Shown here in pieces: positions 32,519-41,626 of a stretch of 64,000 nucleotides of DNA. The DNA is from Candidatus Brocadiaceae bacterium. GTDB taxonomy: Bacteria; Planctomycetota; Brocadiia; SM23-32. The notes under the pieces were generated by a model. That model saw nothing but the letters and a program-made list of their open reading frames with translations. It did no database searches and had not been told where the DNA came from. The DNA is taken from the NCBI GenBank assembly GCA_012728835.1, contig JAAYEJ010000061.1, positions 1 to 64,000 of the forward strand, written 5' to 3'. The translations under genes and the position numbers were made by a program. Numbering within the stretch: the stretch's first letter is position 1; the number at the start of each line of letters is the position of its first letter.

Positions 32519-34567
32519 ATGACTCTCTCTCGCGGTAGGGGGGATGGACTCGTGGACGACAGAAAGGACCGTTTGTCCGGCGCGGGGCTCTTCGCGGTGA
32601 TCGCCGCCGTTGTGGCTGCGCCATGGCTCTTCGGCGCTGCCGAACCCTGGGCGTACCTGTTGGTCAGCCTCCTGGTCGGAGCCGGCACCTGCCTGTGGCT
32701 GCTGAGCGTCATCCGATGCCCGGCCGCGCGTCTGCGGGCCCCCCTGACGACCGTCAGCCTGCTGCTGTTGGTGGGCCTGGTGCTGTTCCAGATGCTCCCG
32801 CTTCCCGGCGGCCTGACCGCGCGCCTCAACCCCCTGGGCGCCCAGGCACGGGAGGCCCGTGTGCAGACGTTCGAGGCCATGCGCACGGCCGGTGCAGACG
32901 ACTACCTTCTGGGCGGTGCGGACGAGCAGCCCGAGTGGGCGGGCGTCTCGGCCGCCCCCGGGGCGACCCTGCGCAGCCTCTACCTGCTGGTGGCGTACGT
33001 CTGCGTCTTCCTGGTCCTGGCCAATGGCATTCAGTCCTCGGCTCAGTTGCGTCGGACGGCCGTTGCGCTGACCGTCAGCGGGTTCATCATGGCAGCGGTG
33101 GGGATGGCCCACAAGTTCAGCGGGAGCCGGCTGCTCCTCTGGTTCCACGTGCCGCGCTTCGGCGGCTCGCTGTTCGGCCCTTTCACGAATCGCAACCACT
33201 ACGCCGCGTTCATGAACCTGATGGTAGGGGTCACGCTCGGGCTGCTCATGGCCGCCTCGATGGTGCGCATGCATGGCGCGCAGACCTGGCGCGAGCGTGT
33301 CGCCTGGCTCTCGACGCGTGCGGCCAACCGCGTCGTGCTGATCGGCTTCGCCCTGCTGGTGATGACGGCCAGCGTGTGGGTCTCCCTCTCCCGGGGCGGA
33401 ATCAGCTCCCTGATCGTCGCGTTCGGCGCGGCGGGCGTCGCCGGCGTGCTGCTGGCCCGGGGCGGCCGGCGGCCGCGCCTGATGGCCGCCGTGGCGCTCC
33501 TGGTCGTCGGCGGCCTCGTCTGGGTCGGCTGGCGTCCCGTGTTCGACCGCATGGGCACCCTGGCCGAACTCGATCCGGCAGCCGACAGCCGCACGGAGGC
33601 CACCCGGGCGACGCTGGAGGTCTTCCGCACGGCTCCGCTGGCGGGCGTCGGGTTCGGTGCGTATCAGCACGTCTTCCCCATCTTCCAGACCGGCGGCATC
33701 CAGTTCGGCCGCTGGGCGCATGCCCACAACGATTACGCGCAACTGCTTGCTGAAGGCGGACTTCCGGCGGCCGTTCTGGTTCTGCTGGCGGCCGTGACGC
33801 TCCTGGCCACCGTCCGCCGCCGGTGGCGGCGCAGCGCCCCGCATCGCCGGGCCATGGCCGCCGGCCTGTTGGTGGCGCTGATCACGATCGCGCTGCACAG
33901 CCTGGTCGACTACGGACTCCACAAGCCCGCGATCACCTTCATGCTGGCGGCCGTGGCCGCACTCGCTGTGGCCGCCGTCTGCGTGCGAGGACGTTCGGAC
34001 TCCACGACCCGCTTCAACGGGAACGGGCGCCGGGCCGACGAGCCCGAGGAACCGGAACGGTCGGCCCCGATGAGCATGCCGGCAGCGGCGGGCCTGCGCC
34101 TCGGCTCTGTCGTCGTGCTGGTGGGCCTGGTGGTTCTGATGATGCTGCAGATTGACGAACTGCGCGGCGAACTGGCCTTTGCGCGGCTCTGGCACCTGAG
34201 TTCCATGGTCGAGAAGGTCGAGGACCGCTCGACGGCGGAGGCCATCGTGCGGCATGGGATCGCCGAGGCGGGGCTCGTGGAGCGGTTTGCGCCCACGAGT
34301 GCGGACGCCCTGTGGGACGTGTCCCTGACGAGCGGCCAGTGGGCGGCCCGCGACGACCTGGACGGTCTGCTGAGGCTCCGGCTGGCAGAGCTCAGCGTCC
34401 GCAGCGCGGCGATGGCCGTGCGGGCCGCGCCGACGGACTACGAGGGGTGGTACTTCCTGGCCGGTGCGTTCCATGCCTTCGGGCTGCCGGAGCCGGCGGC
34501 CCTGGCGATGGAGCGGTCGCGCCGCCTGGCGCCGCCGGGCATGGAGGTCGGCCTGCCGGGGCTGTGA
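32519..34567 (+). CDS. O-antigen ligase (Wzy_C/WaaL)-like membrane protein
   Basis: A protein of about 682 residues with some 12 membrane helices and a Wzy_C-type loop (RATLEVFRTAPLAGVGFGAY, then WAHAHNDYAQLLAEGGLPAA near residue 400) seen in WaaL ligases and Wzy polymerases. The last 170 residues form a soluble region with TPR-like helical repeats (YEGWYFLAGAFHAFGLPEPA). It may ligate the polymer to its anchor, or polymerise a second one. The ATG at 32519 has little ribosome site; a GTG at 32552, preceded by AGGGGGGA, is an equally good start. It closes the export operon. Confidence 0.85.
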   Translation: MTLSRGRGDGLVDDRKDRLSGAGLFAVIAAVVAAPWLFGAAEPWAYLLVSLLVGAGTCLWLLSVIRCPAARLRAPLTTVSLLLLVGLVLFQMLPLPGGLTARLNPLGAQAREARVQTFEAMRTAGADDYLLGGADEQPEWAGVSAAPGATLRSLYLLVAYVCVFLVLANGIQSSAQLRRTAVALTVSGFIMAAVGMAHKFSGSRLLLWFHVPRFGGSLFGPFTNRNHYAAFMNLMVGVTLGLLMAASMVRMHGAQTWRERVAWLSTRAANRVVLIGFALLVMTASVWVSLSRGGISSLIVAFGAAGVAGVLLARGGRRPRLMAAVALLVVGGLVWVGWRPVFDRMGTLAELDPAADSRTEATRATLEVFRTAPLAGVGFGAYQHVFPIFQTGGIQFGRWAHAHNDYAQLLAEGGLPAAVLVLLAAVTLLATVRRRWRRSAPHRRAMAAGLLVALITIALHSLVDYGLHKPAITFMLAAVAALAVAAVCVRGRSDSTTRFNGNGRRADEPEEPERSAPMSMPAAAGLRLGSVVVLVGLVVLMMLQIDELRGELAFARLWHLSSMVEKVEDRSTAEAIVRHGIAEAGLVERFAPTSADALWDVSLTSGQWAARDDLDGLLRLRLAELSVRSAAMAVRAAPTDYEGWYFLAGAFHAFGLPEPAALAMERSRRLAPPGMEVGLPGL

Positions 34568-34654
34568 ACGCCGCCGGGCCGCGAAGGCCGGGCGGTGGCT
34601 GCTGCCTAACATGTGGCTGGCGGGGGGGTTAGGTGTGTAGGGCCGGCAGCGCGC

Positions 34655-34684
34655 TTGAAGCGCCTTCTTCCGTTCGGATAGACT
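34655..34684 (+). promoter_or_regulatory. Candidate promoter of dksA-like/lspA pair
   Basis: TTGAAG (34655-34660), 18 bases, TAGACT (34679-34684), about 60 bases before the GTG of the DksA-like gene. The -10 hexamer has the same TAGAxT form as several other promoters in the window. Confidence 0.5.
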
Positions 34685-34745
34685 GAGCGTTCCGGCGGAC
34701 GTGAGGGGCCGGTGCGGCCTGGGGCGAGAGAGAAGAGGGCAACGC

Positions 34746-35129
34746 GTGAACAAGAAGGAGCTGGCCCAGTTTCGCAGGGTGCTTCTCGAGTTGCGCGGGA
34801 AGCTGGCCGACAGCGTGGATCATCTGCAGAATGATGCGTTGAAGAGCGGAGGCGAAGCCGCCGAGGAACTCTCGGACGTCCCTGCGGAGCACATGGCGGA
34901 GCGCGGATCCGACAACTTCGCGCGGGACCTGAAGATCCGCATCCTCCAGAACAGCGACTCCGAACTCTGCGAGGTCAACCTGGCGCTGGACAAGATCGAC
35001 CGGGGCGTCTACGGCCTCTGCGAGCACTGCGCGGGCTCGATCAGCCGCAAGCGCCTCAAGGCGCTCCCGTTCGCGCGCCTCTGCATCGGGTGTCAGCAGG
35101 AGATGGAGGAGCAGGGCGGCGGCCTGTAG
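34746..35129 (+). CDS. TraR/DksA-family zinc-finger regulator
   Basis: A 127-residue DksA/TraR-type protein. A long helical hairpin (KELAQFRRVLLELRGKLADS and the following helix) is followed by a C4 zinc finger: CEHC near residue 97 and CIGC near 118. Proteins of this family bind the RNA-polymerase secondary channel or, in short forms, act in unknown stress roles. The GTG start is preceded by AGAGGG. It is followed by lspA after 42 bp; a DksA-like gene just before lspA is a widespread arrangement. The acidic coiled-coil tip typical of DksA (DxxDxA) is not clear, so a ppGpp-linked role is not asserted. Confidence 0.88.
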   Translation: MNKKELAQFRRVLLELRGKLADSVDHLQNDALKSGGEAAEELSDVPAEHMAERGSDNFARDLKIRILQNSDSELCEVNLALDKIDRGVYGLCEHCAGSISRKRLKALPFARLCIGCQQEMEEQGGGL

Positions 35130-35171
35130 GCGTCGCCCCCAGCCAACGGTTTCGGCCGGGCAAGGAGCCTC

Positions 35172-35702
35172 GTGAGTCGATCGTGCACAGCCCTGAAGGG
35201 GCGAAGGCTGTTCTGGATCCTCGCGGCCGTCACCTTCCTGCTCGACCAACTGACCAAGGCATGGCTCTGGCACCATCCGGATGAAGGCCTTGCGGATCTG
35301 GATCTGATCCCGCAGGTCCTGCGCATCGTCAGCCATCCGGGCAACCTGCACGGCGTACTCGGCCTGGGGCCGGGCACGCCGGTATTCTACGTCGGCGCGT
35401 CGCTGGCGGCGCTCGGCGTGATCGGGTTCCTGCTGTTCACCACGGACAGGGGCCGGACCCACCTGATGGCGGCGCTGGGCCTTGTGGCCGGCGGGGCCGT
35501 GGGGAACCTGGTGGACCGCGTCTCGCACGGATTCGTGCGGGACTTCATCGACCTGCACTGGCGGGACCGGCTGCACTGGCACACGTTCAACGTGGCCGAT
35601 GCCGCCATCTGCGTGGGTGTGGCCGTGATCCTGCTGGACGCGCTTCTGGCGCCTGCGCAGGGGCAGGAGGCGGCGCCGGAGGACGGGGAGACGAGCCCCT
35701 GA
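35172..35702 (+). CDS. lspA: Lipoprotein signal peptidase II
   Basis: A 176-residue integral-membrane aspartic peptidase that removes lipoprotein signal peptides (Wza and the TolC-like protein in this window carry lipoboxes). Four helices are evident. The catalytic aspartates lie in GNLVDRVSHGFVRDFIDLHW (near residue 115) and FNVADAAIC (near 140). The first conserved box, usually an Asn-x-Gly-Ala-x-Phe-Gly segment, reads SHPGNLHGVLG here, so the expected Asn is His. A GTG start follows AAGGAG at five bases. Length is normal. Confidence 0.9.
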   Translation: MSRSCTALKGRRLFWILAAVTFLLDQLTKAWLWHHPDEGLADLDLIPQVLRIVSHPGNLHGVLGLGPGTPVFYVGASLAALGVIGFLLFTTDRGRTHLMAALGLVAGGAVGNLVDRVSHGFVRDFIDLHWRDRLHWHTFNVADAAICVGVAVILLDALLAPAQGQEAAPEDGETSP

Positions 35703-35725
35703 CCGGCGGCCGCTCGGTTTTGCGC

Positions 35726-35753
35726 TTGCATCGACGCGATACGCTGGTACAAT
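35726..35753 (+). promoter_or_regulatory. Candidate promoter of FHA-GAF-SpoIIE gene
   Basis: TTGCAT (35726-35731), 16 bases, TACAAT (35748-35753), about 107 bases before the ATG at 35860 and 24 bases after the lspA stop. Confidence 0.45.
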
Positions 35754-35859
35754 CGCCCGCGACGGTGTCGCTCGCTCGGGCATTCACCGGGTCTCGGGGG
35801 CCGAAACGGGTTCGGCCTGCTTCGGGCTTCTCTATGCTCCTGATCTCGTTCAGAACGCC

Positions 35860-37545
35860 ATGGCTCATCTGATCATCGCCAAAGGCGACGGCGCAGGCCG
35901 TCAGGTCGCCCTGAAGAAGGTCACGTGTCTGGGCCGGGGCATCGACATGGACATCCGGCTCGACGACCTGACCGCGTCGAAGCGGCACGCTCGGATCCTC
36001 AGCAATGAGCGGGGCGAGTTCTTCCTGGAGGATCTGGGCAGCAGCAACGGCACCTTCCTCAACGAGGTGCAGGTGAGCAGCACCCGCACACTGAAGCACG
36101 GCGACGAGATACGCGTCGGCAACAGCGTGTTCGTCTTCCATAAGATCAAGGTGGAGGAGAACGCCGACGTCTCCGACAGCACGCTGTTCGACATCGAGGA
36201 CGACGAGCGCACCAGCACGTCCGTTCTCTCCTCGGTCGGGGTGGGCTACGACACCGCCGGTCCGACGGTGGGCGCCGAGACGACGGCCGAGGAACTGGCC
36301 GCCGCCAACTTCCGCCTTCGCACGCTGATCGAGATATTCCAGTCCATCGGCGCGGCGCTCGATGAGGACGAACTGCTCAACAAGATACTCGAGAAGCTTT
36401 TCGAGGTCTTCCCGGAGACGGCCCGCGGCTACATCATCCTGCGCGATCCCGAGACGGGGCAACTGACCCCGCGAGCCGTGAAGATGGCCAAGCCCGGCGC
36501 GTCCGACGAGGAACGCCTCCAGATCAGCGGCACGATCCTCGAACTGGTGATCGAGAAGAAGGAAGCCGTTCTGACCCGCGACGCGATGAACGACGAGCGC
36601 TTCCCCCAGAGCCAGAGCATCATGGACTTCGAGATGCGCTCGGTCATGTGCGCGCCGCTCATGTACGAGGAGGAGGTGCTCGGCTTCATCCTGCTCGATA
36701 CCCAGCGGATTGCCACCAACTACGACCAGGAGGGCCTGGCCCTGCTGGCCGGCATCGCCAATCAGGCCGCACTGACCATCGCCAACGCCCGCCTGCACTC
36801 CCGCCTGGTCCAGCGCGAGCGCCTCGAACAGGACCTGCGCAACGCCCGCAGGATCCAGAACAGCTTCCTGCCCAAGGAGCCCCCCCAGGCCGACGGCTAT
36901 CAGTTCGTCGACTGGTACGGGACGGCCCTCGAGGTGGGAGGCGACTTCTACGACTTCGTCGAGCTGCCCAACGGCCGCGTGATGGTCGTCGTCGGCGACG
37001 TTAGCGGCAAGGGCATCACGGCCGCCCTCATGATGGCCAAGATGGCCAGCAACGTGCGGTTCTTCGCCGGCGGCCAGACGGACCCGCCCACCCTCCTGTG
37101 CAAGCTGAACGAGGTGGCCCTGGCCTCCGCCGAGGACATGTTCGTCACCGTGCTGCTGCTGCTGCTCGACTGGCAGAACCACACGATCCGCCTCTCGAAC
37201 GCCGGCCACTGCTATCCCATGGTGCGCAGGGCCGACGGCACCGTGGAGCGGGTCGAGAGCGCCACCGGCTTCCCCGTCGGCATCACCGAAGAGGCGGAGT
37301 TCCCCGAGGCCGGCATCGACGTGCAGCCGGGCGAGGTCATCTGCGCCTTCAGCGACGGCATCATCGAGGCCATGAGCGAGAGCAGCGAGTTGTTCGGCTA
37401 CAAGCGGCTCAGCCGCGCCATGGCCGAAGCGGACCCCACCCCCGAGTCGGTCGTCAAGAGCATCCAGAAAGCGATCCGCGAGCACGCCGGCGCCGCCTCC
37501 CAGAGCGACGACCTCACCCTGGTCTGCTTCGGACGCCCCCAGTAG
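35860..37545 (+). CDS. FHA-GAF-SpoIIE (PP2C) phosphatase
   Basis: A 561-residue signalling protein. Residues 1-100 form an FHA phosphothreonine-binding domain (LTASKRHARILSNE and LEDLGSSNGTFLNEVQV). Residues about 140-310 are a GAF domain (VFPETARGYIILRDPETGQL; MCAPLMYEEEVLGFILLDTQ). After a coiled linker (QERLEQDLRNARRIQNSFLP type), residues about 330-560 are a SpoIIE-type PP2C phosphatase: DWYGTALEVGGDFYDFVELP, VVVGDVSGKGITAALMMAKM, and VICAFSDGIIEAMSESSELF with the metal-binding aspartates. Soluble, no membrane segment. Likely dephosphorylates an anti-sigma-factor antagonist in a partner-switching path; no antagonist or sigma factor is next to it. Confidence 0.93.
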   Translation: MAHLIIAKGDGAGRQVALKKVTCLGRGIDMDIRLDDLTASKRHARILSNERGEFFLEDLGSSNGTFLNEVQVSSTRTLKHGDEIRVGNSVFVFHKIKVEENADVSDSTLFDIEDDERTSTSVLSSVGVGYDTAGPTVGAETTAEELAAANFRLRTLIEIFQSIGAALDEDELLNKILEKLFEVFPETARGYIILRDPETGQLTPRAVKMAKPGASDEERLQISGTILELVIEKKEAVLTRDAMNDERFPQSQSIMDFEMRSVMCAPLMYEEEVLGFILLDTQRIATNYDQEGLALLAGIANQAALTIANARLHSRLVQRERLEQDLRNARRIQNSFLPKEPPQADGYQFVDWYGTALEVGGDFYDFVELPNGRVMVVVGDVSGKGITAALMMAKMASNVRFFAGGQTDPPTLLCKLNEVALASAEDMFVTVLLLLLDWQNHTIRLSNAGHCYPMVRRADGTVERVESATGFPVGITEEAEFPEAGIDVQPGEVICAFSDGIIEAMSESSELFGYKRLSRAMAEADPTPESVVKSIQKAIREHAGAASQSDDLTLVCFGRPQ

Positions 37546-37597
37546 CCCGCCGCCCCTCCCCGGGCAGCCCGTCCGTGTCGGTCCGTGTTCCGTCCGG

Positions 37598-38845
37598 CTA
37601 CGTGGCCATCATGTGGGCAAAGATGCGCGCGTCGGCCACCATGGCGGCGATCGAGCAGCTCTCCTCCGGTCCGTGCGCGGTGTTGAGCGTCGTGCCGTAG
37701 CAGGCGACCTGCAGCCCGCGCGCCCGCAGAGGCGAGGCGACGGACATGCCCCCGGTGCCGACGGGCTTGGGCTTGAACCCATGCACGGCCTCGACGGCCG
37801 TCTGCAGGCGGCGCACGACCTCCGAATCGGCCGACGTCGGCGGCGGTGCGTCCTGCCGCGCCTGCACGATCAGCCTCGTCTCCGTCTTGTGGATGGCGTC
37901 CGCGCGCCGGCATTCGACCTCGACGCACGCCAGCACGGCGTCCAGCTCGTAGCAGGGCAGCACCCGGCAGTCGAAGGCGAAGGTCTCATTGCCGGGTATC
38001 GTGTTGATGTTCGGCACGTTGGCGCCGTGGCGCGTGGGCTCGAAGGACGACGCGGGCGTGTCGTAGAGGTGGTCGACGCGGTCGAAGCGCATGTGCAGGG
38101 CCCGGTCGATGAGGAAGACCAGCTCGGCGGCGGCCCGGAACGCGTTGACGGCCCGGCCGGGCTGCGAGGCGTGGGCCTGGCGGCCGGTGACGCTGCATTC
38201 GAACCAGAGGAGGGACTTCTCGGCGATCTCGACCTGGTCGCCCTCCGGGTTGCCCCAGTCCGGCACGACGATCAGGTCGTCGGTGTGGAACAGCTCGTCG
38301 GCCGTGTGGACCACGTAGCCGAGGCCGTAGCGGCTGCCGGTCTCCTCGTCCGAGACGAAGAGCAGCCGCACCGGCCGCGCGGGGGCGACGCCCGTTTCGA
38401 GGAGCGCCCGTGCGGCGAAGACGGCCCCGACCAGGGACTGCTGGTTGTCCACCACCCCCCGGCCGATCAGCAGGTCGTCGGCGCGTCGCAGCGTGTACGG
38501 ATCGCCGGCCCAGCCCTTCCAGGAGCCGTCGGGCAGCCGCTCTCCGGGGGGCACGATGTCCATGTGCGTCAGCAGCCAGAGGGCCGGCCCGTCCTGCGGG
38601 TCCGGCAGCGAGACGGCGAAGTTCGGCCGCGACCCCTCCGGCACGCGCGGGTCGGGGCAGTCGTAATGGTCGATGTCGTCCAGGCCGTGGCTGCGCAGGT
38701 ACTCCTCCAGCAGGCGCGCCCTGGCCCACTCGCCCGTCCCGCCGTTCTCGGGCCCCAGGGCGGGGATCGCCGTCAGCTCGGTCTGGAGCTGCACCATCTC
38801 CTCGGCGTGCGCCTCGATCCACTTGCTGATCTTCCGGAGACTCAT
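37598..38845 (-). CDS. M20-family metallopeptidase (ArgE/DapE-like)
   Basis: A 415-residue di-zinc hydrolase of the M20 family. Metal and catalytic regions visible: LWLLTHMDIVPPGE near residue 90 with the HxD, GRGVVDNQQSLVGAVFAARA near 125, LFVSDEETGSRYGLGYVV near 160 with the catalytic Glu pair, GRQAHASQPGRAVNAF near 215 in the dimerisation domain, and NTAHGPEESC near the end with the last His. It likely removes an acyl or peptide bond from a small molecule; substrate is not evident. It is 2 bp from kdsC on the same strand, although functionally unrelated to Kdo synthesis. Confidence 0.9.
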   Translation of the reverse strand: MSLRKISKWIEAHAEEMVQLQTELTAIPALGPENGGTGEWARARLLEEYLRSHGLDDIDHYDCPDPRVPEGSRPNFAVSLPDPQDGPALWLLTHMDIVPPGERLPDGSWKGWAGDPYTLRRADDLLIGRGVVDNQQSLVGAVFAARALLETGVAPARPVRLLFVSDEETGSRYGLGYVVHTADELFHTDDLIVVPDWGNPEGDQVEIAEKSLLWFECSVTGRQAHASQPGRAVNAFRAAAELVFLIDRALHMRFDRVDHLYDTPASSFEPTRHGANVPNINTIPGNETFAFDCRVLPCYELDAVLACVEVECRRADAIHKTETRLIVQARQDAPPPTSADSEVVRRLQTAVEAVHGFKPKPVGTGGMSVASPLRARGLQVACYGTTLNTAHGPEESCSIAAMVADARIFAHMMAT

Positions 38846-38847
38846 TC

Positions 38848-39402
38848 CTACGACTCCTGTCCGCTCTCAGGTGACTCGGGACCGTAGCGCGCGAGGATGC
38901 TGCGCCAGAGGTCCTGGGATTTCAGCACGAACTCGGCGACTTCGCGTAGCGCGCCGTCGCCGCCGCAACGTTCGGTGACCACGTGGGCGACCTGGCGGAC
39001 CTCCGGCACGGCGTTGGCTACGGCGACGGCCAGGCCCACCTGGCGCATCACGGGCACGTCCGGCAGGTCGTCGCCGACGTAGGCGATCTGCTCGTCGGTC
39101 ACCCCCGCGCGTCGGCGCAGCGTCCGGTATGCCTCCATCTTGACCCGGGCGCCCTGGGCGATCAGCCGGATGCCCAGCATGCGCGCGCGGGCGGCGACCG
39201 CCGTGCTCCGGCGGCCGCTGAGGAACGCCGTCTCGATGCCGACCCGGCGCAGGTACTTCACCGCCGTGCCGTCCTGCACGCAGAAGAAGGCGCCCTCCGG
39301 GCCGTCCGGGCCCAGGAAGATGCGGCCATCGGTGAGCACGCCGTCCACGTCGGTTATGAGCAGCCGTACCTTGCGGGCGCGGCCTGCGGGATCGGGTTGC
39401 AC
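38848..39402 (-). CDS. kdsC: KDO 8-phosphate phosphatase
   Basis: A 184-residue HAD hydrolase of the KdsC subclass, which converts Kdo-8-phosphate to Kdo for LPS. The nucleophile motif is LLITDVDGVLTDGRIFLG near residue 14; FLSGRRSTAVAARARMLG carries the Ser/Thr motif; IAYVGDDLPDVPVM near 125 is the metal-binding motif III. No cap domain is present, as expected for this tetrameric type. It is next to kdsD, the preceding step. Together they show the organism makes a Kdo-containing LPS. Confidence 0.92.
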   Translation of the reverse strand: MQPDPAGRARKVRLLITDVDGVLTDGRIFLGPDGPEGAFFCVQDGTAVKYLRRVGIETAFLSGRRSTAVAARARMLGIRLIAQGARVKMEAYRTLRRRAGVTDEQIAYVGDDLPDVPVMRQVGLAVAVANAVPEVRQVAHVVTERCGGDGALREVAEFVLKSQDLWRSILARYGPESPESGQES

Positions 39403-39414
39403 GGTCGGCGTCCT

Positions 39415-40404
39415 TCAGACAGGGGGGTGGTCCGGCATGGCGGCACCGCGTTCGATGTCCAGCCAGTCCTGCACGTCGATGAGGCCGACGGGGTGCCCGG
39501 CCCCGTCCACCACGGGCAACTGGTCTATGCGGAAGTCGCGCAGCATCCGGTAGGCTTCGGCGACCAGGCTCTCCTGGGAGACCGTCCTGGGCCCGGGCGT
39601 CATGACGTCGCGGACGCGCCGTTCCAGCACCTCCGCCCCGTCCTCCTCCAGCAGGCGGCGCAGGTCGCCGTCCGTGAAGAACCCCACCAGGACCCCGGCT
39701 TCGTCCACGAGGCTGACGGCGCCGGGTCGGCCCTCTCCGCTCATGACCTTCAGCGCCGCTCGCACGGTCACGTCGGCGGAGGCGACGGGGTTCCGAGCGC
39801 CCCTGCGCATGACCTCGCGCACCTTGATCAGGCGCCGCCCCAGTTCGCCCCCGGGGTGGTAGAATGCGTAGTCCTCCGGCCGGAGCCTGCGCATACGGAA
39901 CAGCGTCAGCGCCAGCGCATCGCCCAGCACGAGCATGGCCGTCGTGCTGGAACTCGGGGCGAGGCCGAGCGGACAGGCCTCCTCGACCTCGCCGATGTCC
40001 AGCACGACCTCAGCGTGCCGGGCGAGTGTCGACCCCGGGCGGCCCGTCAGGGCGATCAGCGGCACGTGGAGCTTCTTGAGCGAGGGCAGGAGCTGCACGA
40101 CCTCCGTCTCGCCGCTGTTGCTCAGGGCCAGGACGACGTCCTCGGGCCGGACGCGCCCCAGGTCGCCGTGGCGGGCCTCGACGGCATGCATCCAGTGGCT
40201 CGGCGTGCCGGTGCTGGCCAGCGTGGCGGAGATCTTGCGCCCGATCAGCCCGGCCTTGCCGACTCCGGTGACCACGACGCTGCCGCCGCAGGCGGCCACC
40301 AGTTCCACGGCGCGCTCGAAGCCCTCCCCCAGCCGGCCGCACATGATCTCCAGGGCCTTGATCTCCAGCCGGATGATCTCGCGTGCGGCGTCCAGATGGT
40401 TCAT
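39415..40404 (-). CDS. kdsD: Arabinose-5-phosphate isomerase (KpsF/GutQ family)
   Basis: A 329-residue enzyme converting ribulose-5-phosphate to arabinose-5-phosphate, the first committed substrate of Kdo. An N-terminal SIS domain has VVVTGVGKAGLIGRKISATL near residue 42, HGDLGRVRPEDVVLALSNSG near 80 and PSSSTTAMLVLGDALAL near 150. Two CBS domains follow (VREVMRRGARNPVASADVTV; VRDVMTPGPRTVSQESLVAE), probably regulatory. It ends 12 bp before kdsC. The HPGG motif FYHPGGELGRRL is typical. Confidence 0.94.
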   Translation of the reverse strand: MNHLDAAREIIRLEIKALEIMCGRLGEGFERAVELVAACGGSVVVTGVGKAGLIGRKISATLASTGTPSHWMHAVEARHGDLGRVRPEDVVLALSNSGETEVVQLLPSLKKLHVPLIALTGRPGSTLARHAEVVLDIGEVEEACPLGLAPSSSTTAMLVLGDALALTLFRMRRLRPEDYAFYHPGGELGRRLIKVREVMRRGARNPVASADVTVRAALKVMSGEGRPGAVSLVDEAGVLVGFFTDGDLRRLLEEDGAEVLERRVRDVMTPGPRTVSQESLVAEAYRMLRDFRIDQLPVVDGAGHPVGLIDVQDWLDIERGAAMPDHPPV

Positions 40405-40446
40405 CGGCCGGCTCGAAACGGGTCACGAAGATCGCGGACGGGTCGG

Positions 40447-40475
40447 ATTATAGCCGTTGCCGCCGGGGCGCGCAA
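40447..40475 (-). promoter_or_regulatory. Candidate promoter of kdsD-kdsC-M20 operon
   Basis: On the minus strand TTGCGC (40475-40470), 17 bases, TATAAT (40452-40447), about 43 bases before the kdsD ATG. The -10 is a perfect consensus. Confidence 0.55.
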
Positions 40476-40567
40476 CCCGCTGCCCGGGGGGGCGAGGGGG
40501 TAGCCCCCGCGCCTCGAATGGGGTACAATGCGGGGAGAGGAACCCACTACACTGGGGGGATACGTCC

Positions 40568-41626
40568 ATGCGTGCGGCGATGACATCGCTTCTGGTGCTG
40601 GCTGTGCTGTGGATGCTCGGGGCCTCGGAGGTTCGGGCCTCAGACGAGGGCCCGGACGCGCGGCAGGGACGAGGGGGCGGGGTGGTGGTGGGCGGAACGC
40701 ACCCGCCGTCGATCCCTCGCCAGGGCCACGGGCGCCCACCCGCCGAGCCGCTCGACCGGCTGGGCACCTATCCCTACTGGTTCCGTTACCATCATCGCTA
40801 CGGCTACAACGACGGCATCGCGCCCCTTCCGCCGCCGCGCGTCTACCTGCCGCCGCATTCGGGCCGGTACCGCTACTACAGCGTCTACCCCTACACCCGG
40901 TACTACGATTCGTACGGCTACTGGGATGACGGGGCGTATCGGCCCTACTCCGACGAGTACGTGGGGGGCGACGCCTACCGGGAGTACCTGTACCTGGACC
41001 CGCTGCCCGCTCCGGAGCCGGACCCCGGGGCGGCGGCGCCCGCCGTGCCCGAGCCGGCGGCGCCGGCCGGGGGTGAGATGTTCCCGTCCGGCCTGTCCCC
41101 CATGCTCGGCGGCACGGACTTCGTCCGGGCGGGCTTCGCCCTGGGCGAACTCGATCTGAAGGGCGGGCGCTTCGAGGCGGCCGCCAGGGCGTTCCGTCAG
41201 GCGATCCGCGAGGATCCGCGTGCGCCCGCGCCGCGGCTCGCCCTGGGCCTGGCGCTGGCCGCGCAGGGCGACTACGCCGGCGCCGGCCGGATGGTCCGGT
41301 TCGGGCTGGAGGCGCTGCCCGCCATGGAGATACTGCGGCTGGACGCGGCTGAGGCGTTCGGGTCTGAGGAGGTTCTTCCGGCGGTCATCTCGGCCATCGA
41401 GGCCGCCGTGAAGCCGTCGGTCGAGCCCGAACCGCGTCTGTTGCTCGGGTTCATGTACCTGATCGCGGGTCGGGCCGAAGAGGCCAGGGACGTGCTCTGG
41501 GTGGCCTACGACACGTCCGGAGGCGATCTGACGGTGGGGCGGTTGCTGCTGGCTGCCGAACGCCGTATGCGGGCCCAACGGCGGACGGCCGGAGAGACGG
41601 CCGATGAGGCGACCCGGGACGAGTAG
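40568..41626 (+). CDS. Secreted Tyr-rich TPR-like protein
   Basis: A 352-residue protein with a signal peptide (MTSLLVLAVLWMLGASEVRA within the first 25 residues). Residues about 65-140 are strongly tyrosine-rich (YPYWFRYHHRYGYNDG; YRYYSVYPYTRYYDSYGYWD), with few other aromatic residues. After a Pro/Ala linker, residues about 200-340 look like TPR repeats (LGELDLKGGRFEAAARAFRQ; PRLALGLALAAQGDYAGAGR). No enzyme motif. The ATG is preceded by GGGGGGA, and a TACAAT -10-like hexamer lies at 40524-40529 without a good -35. Its stop lies inside the next gene's start region. Exported and perhaps a scaffold; function unknown. Confidence 0.82.
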   Translation: MRAAMTSLLVLAVLWMLGASEVRASDEGPDARQGRGGGVVVGGTHPPSIPRQGHGRPPAEPLDRLGTYPYWFRYHHRYGYNDGIAPLPPPRVYLPPHSGRYRYYSVYPYTRYYDSYGYWDDGAYRPYSDEYVGGDAYREYLYLDPLPAPEPDPGAAAPAVPEPAAPAGGEMFPSGLSPMLGGTDFVRAGFALGELDLKGGRFEAAARAFRQAIREDPRAPAPRLALGLALAAQGDYAGAGRMVRFGLEALPAMEILRLDAAEAFGSEEVLPAVISAIEAAVKPSVEPEPRLLLGFMYLIAGRAEEARDVLWVAYDTSGGDLTVGRLLLAAERRMRAQRRTAGETADEATRDE

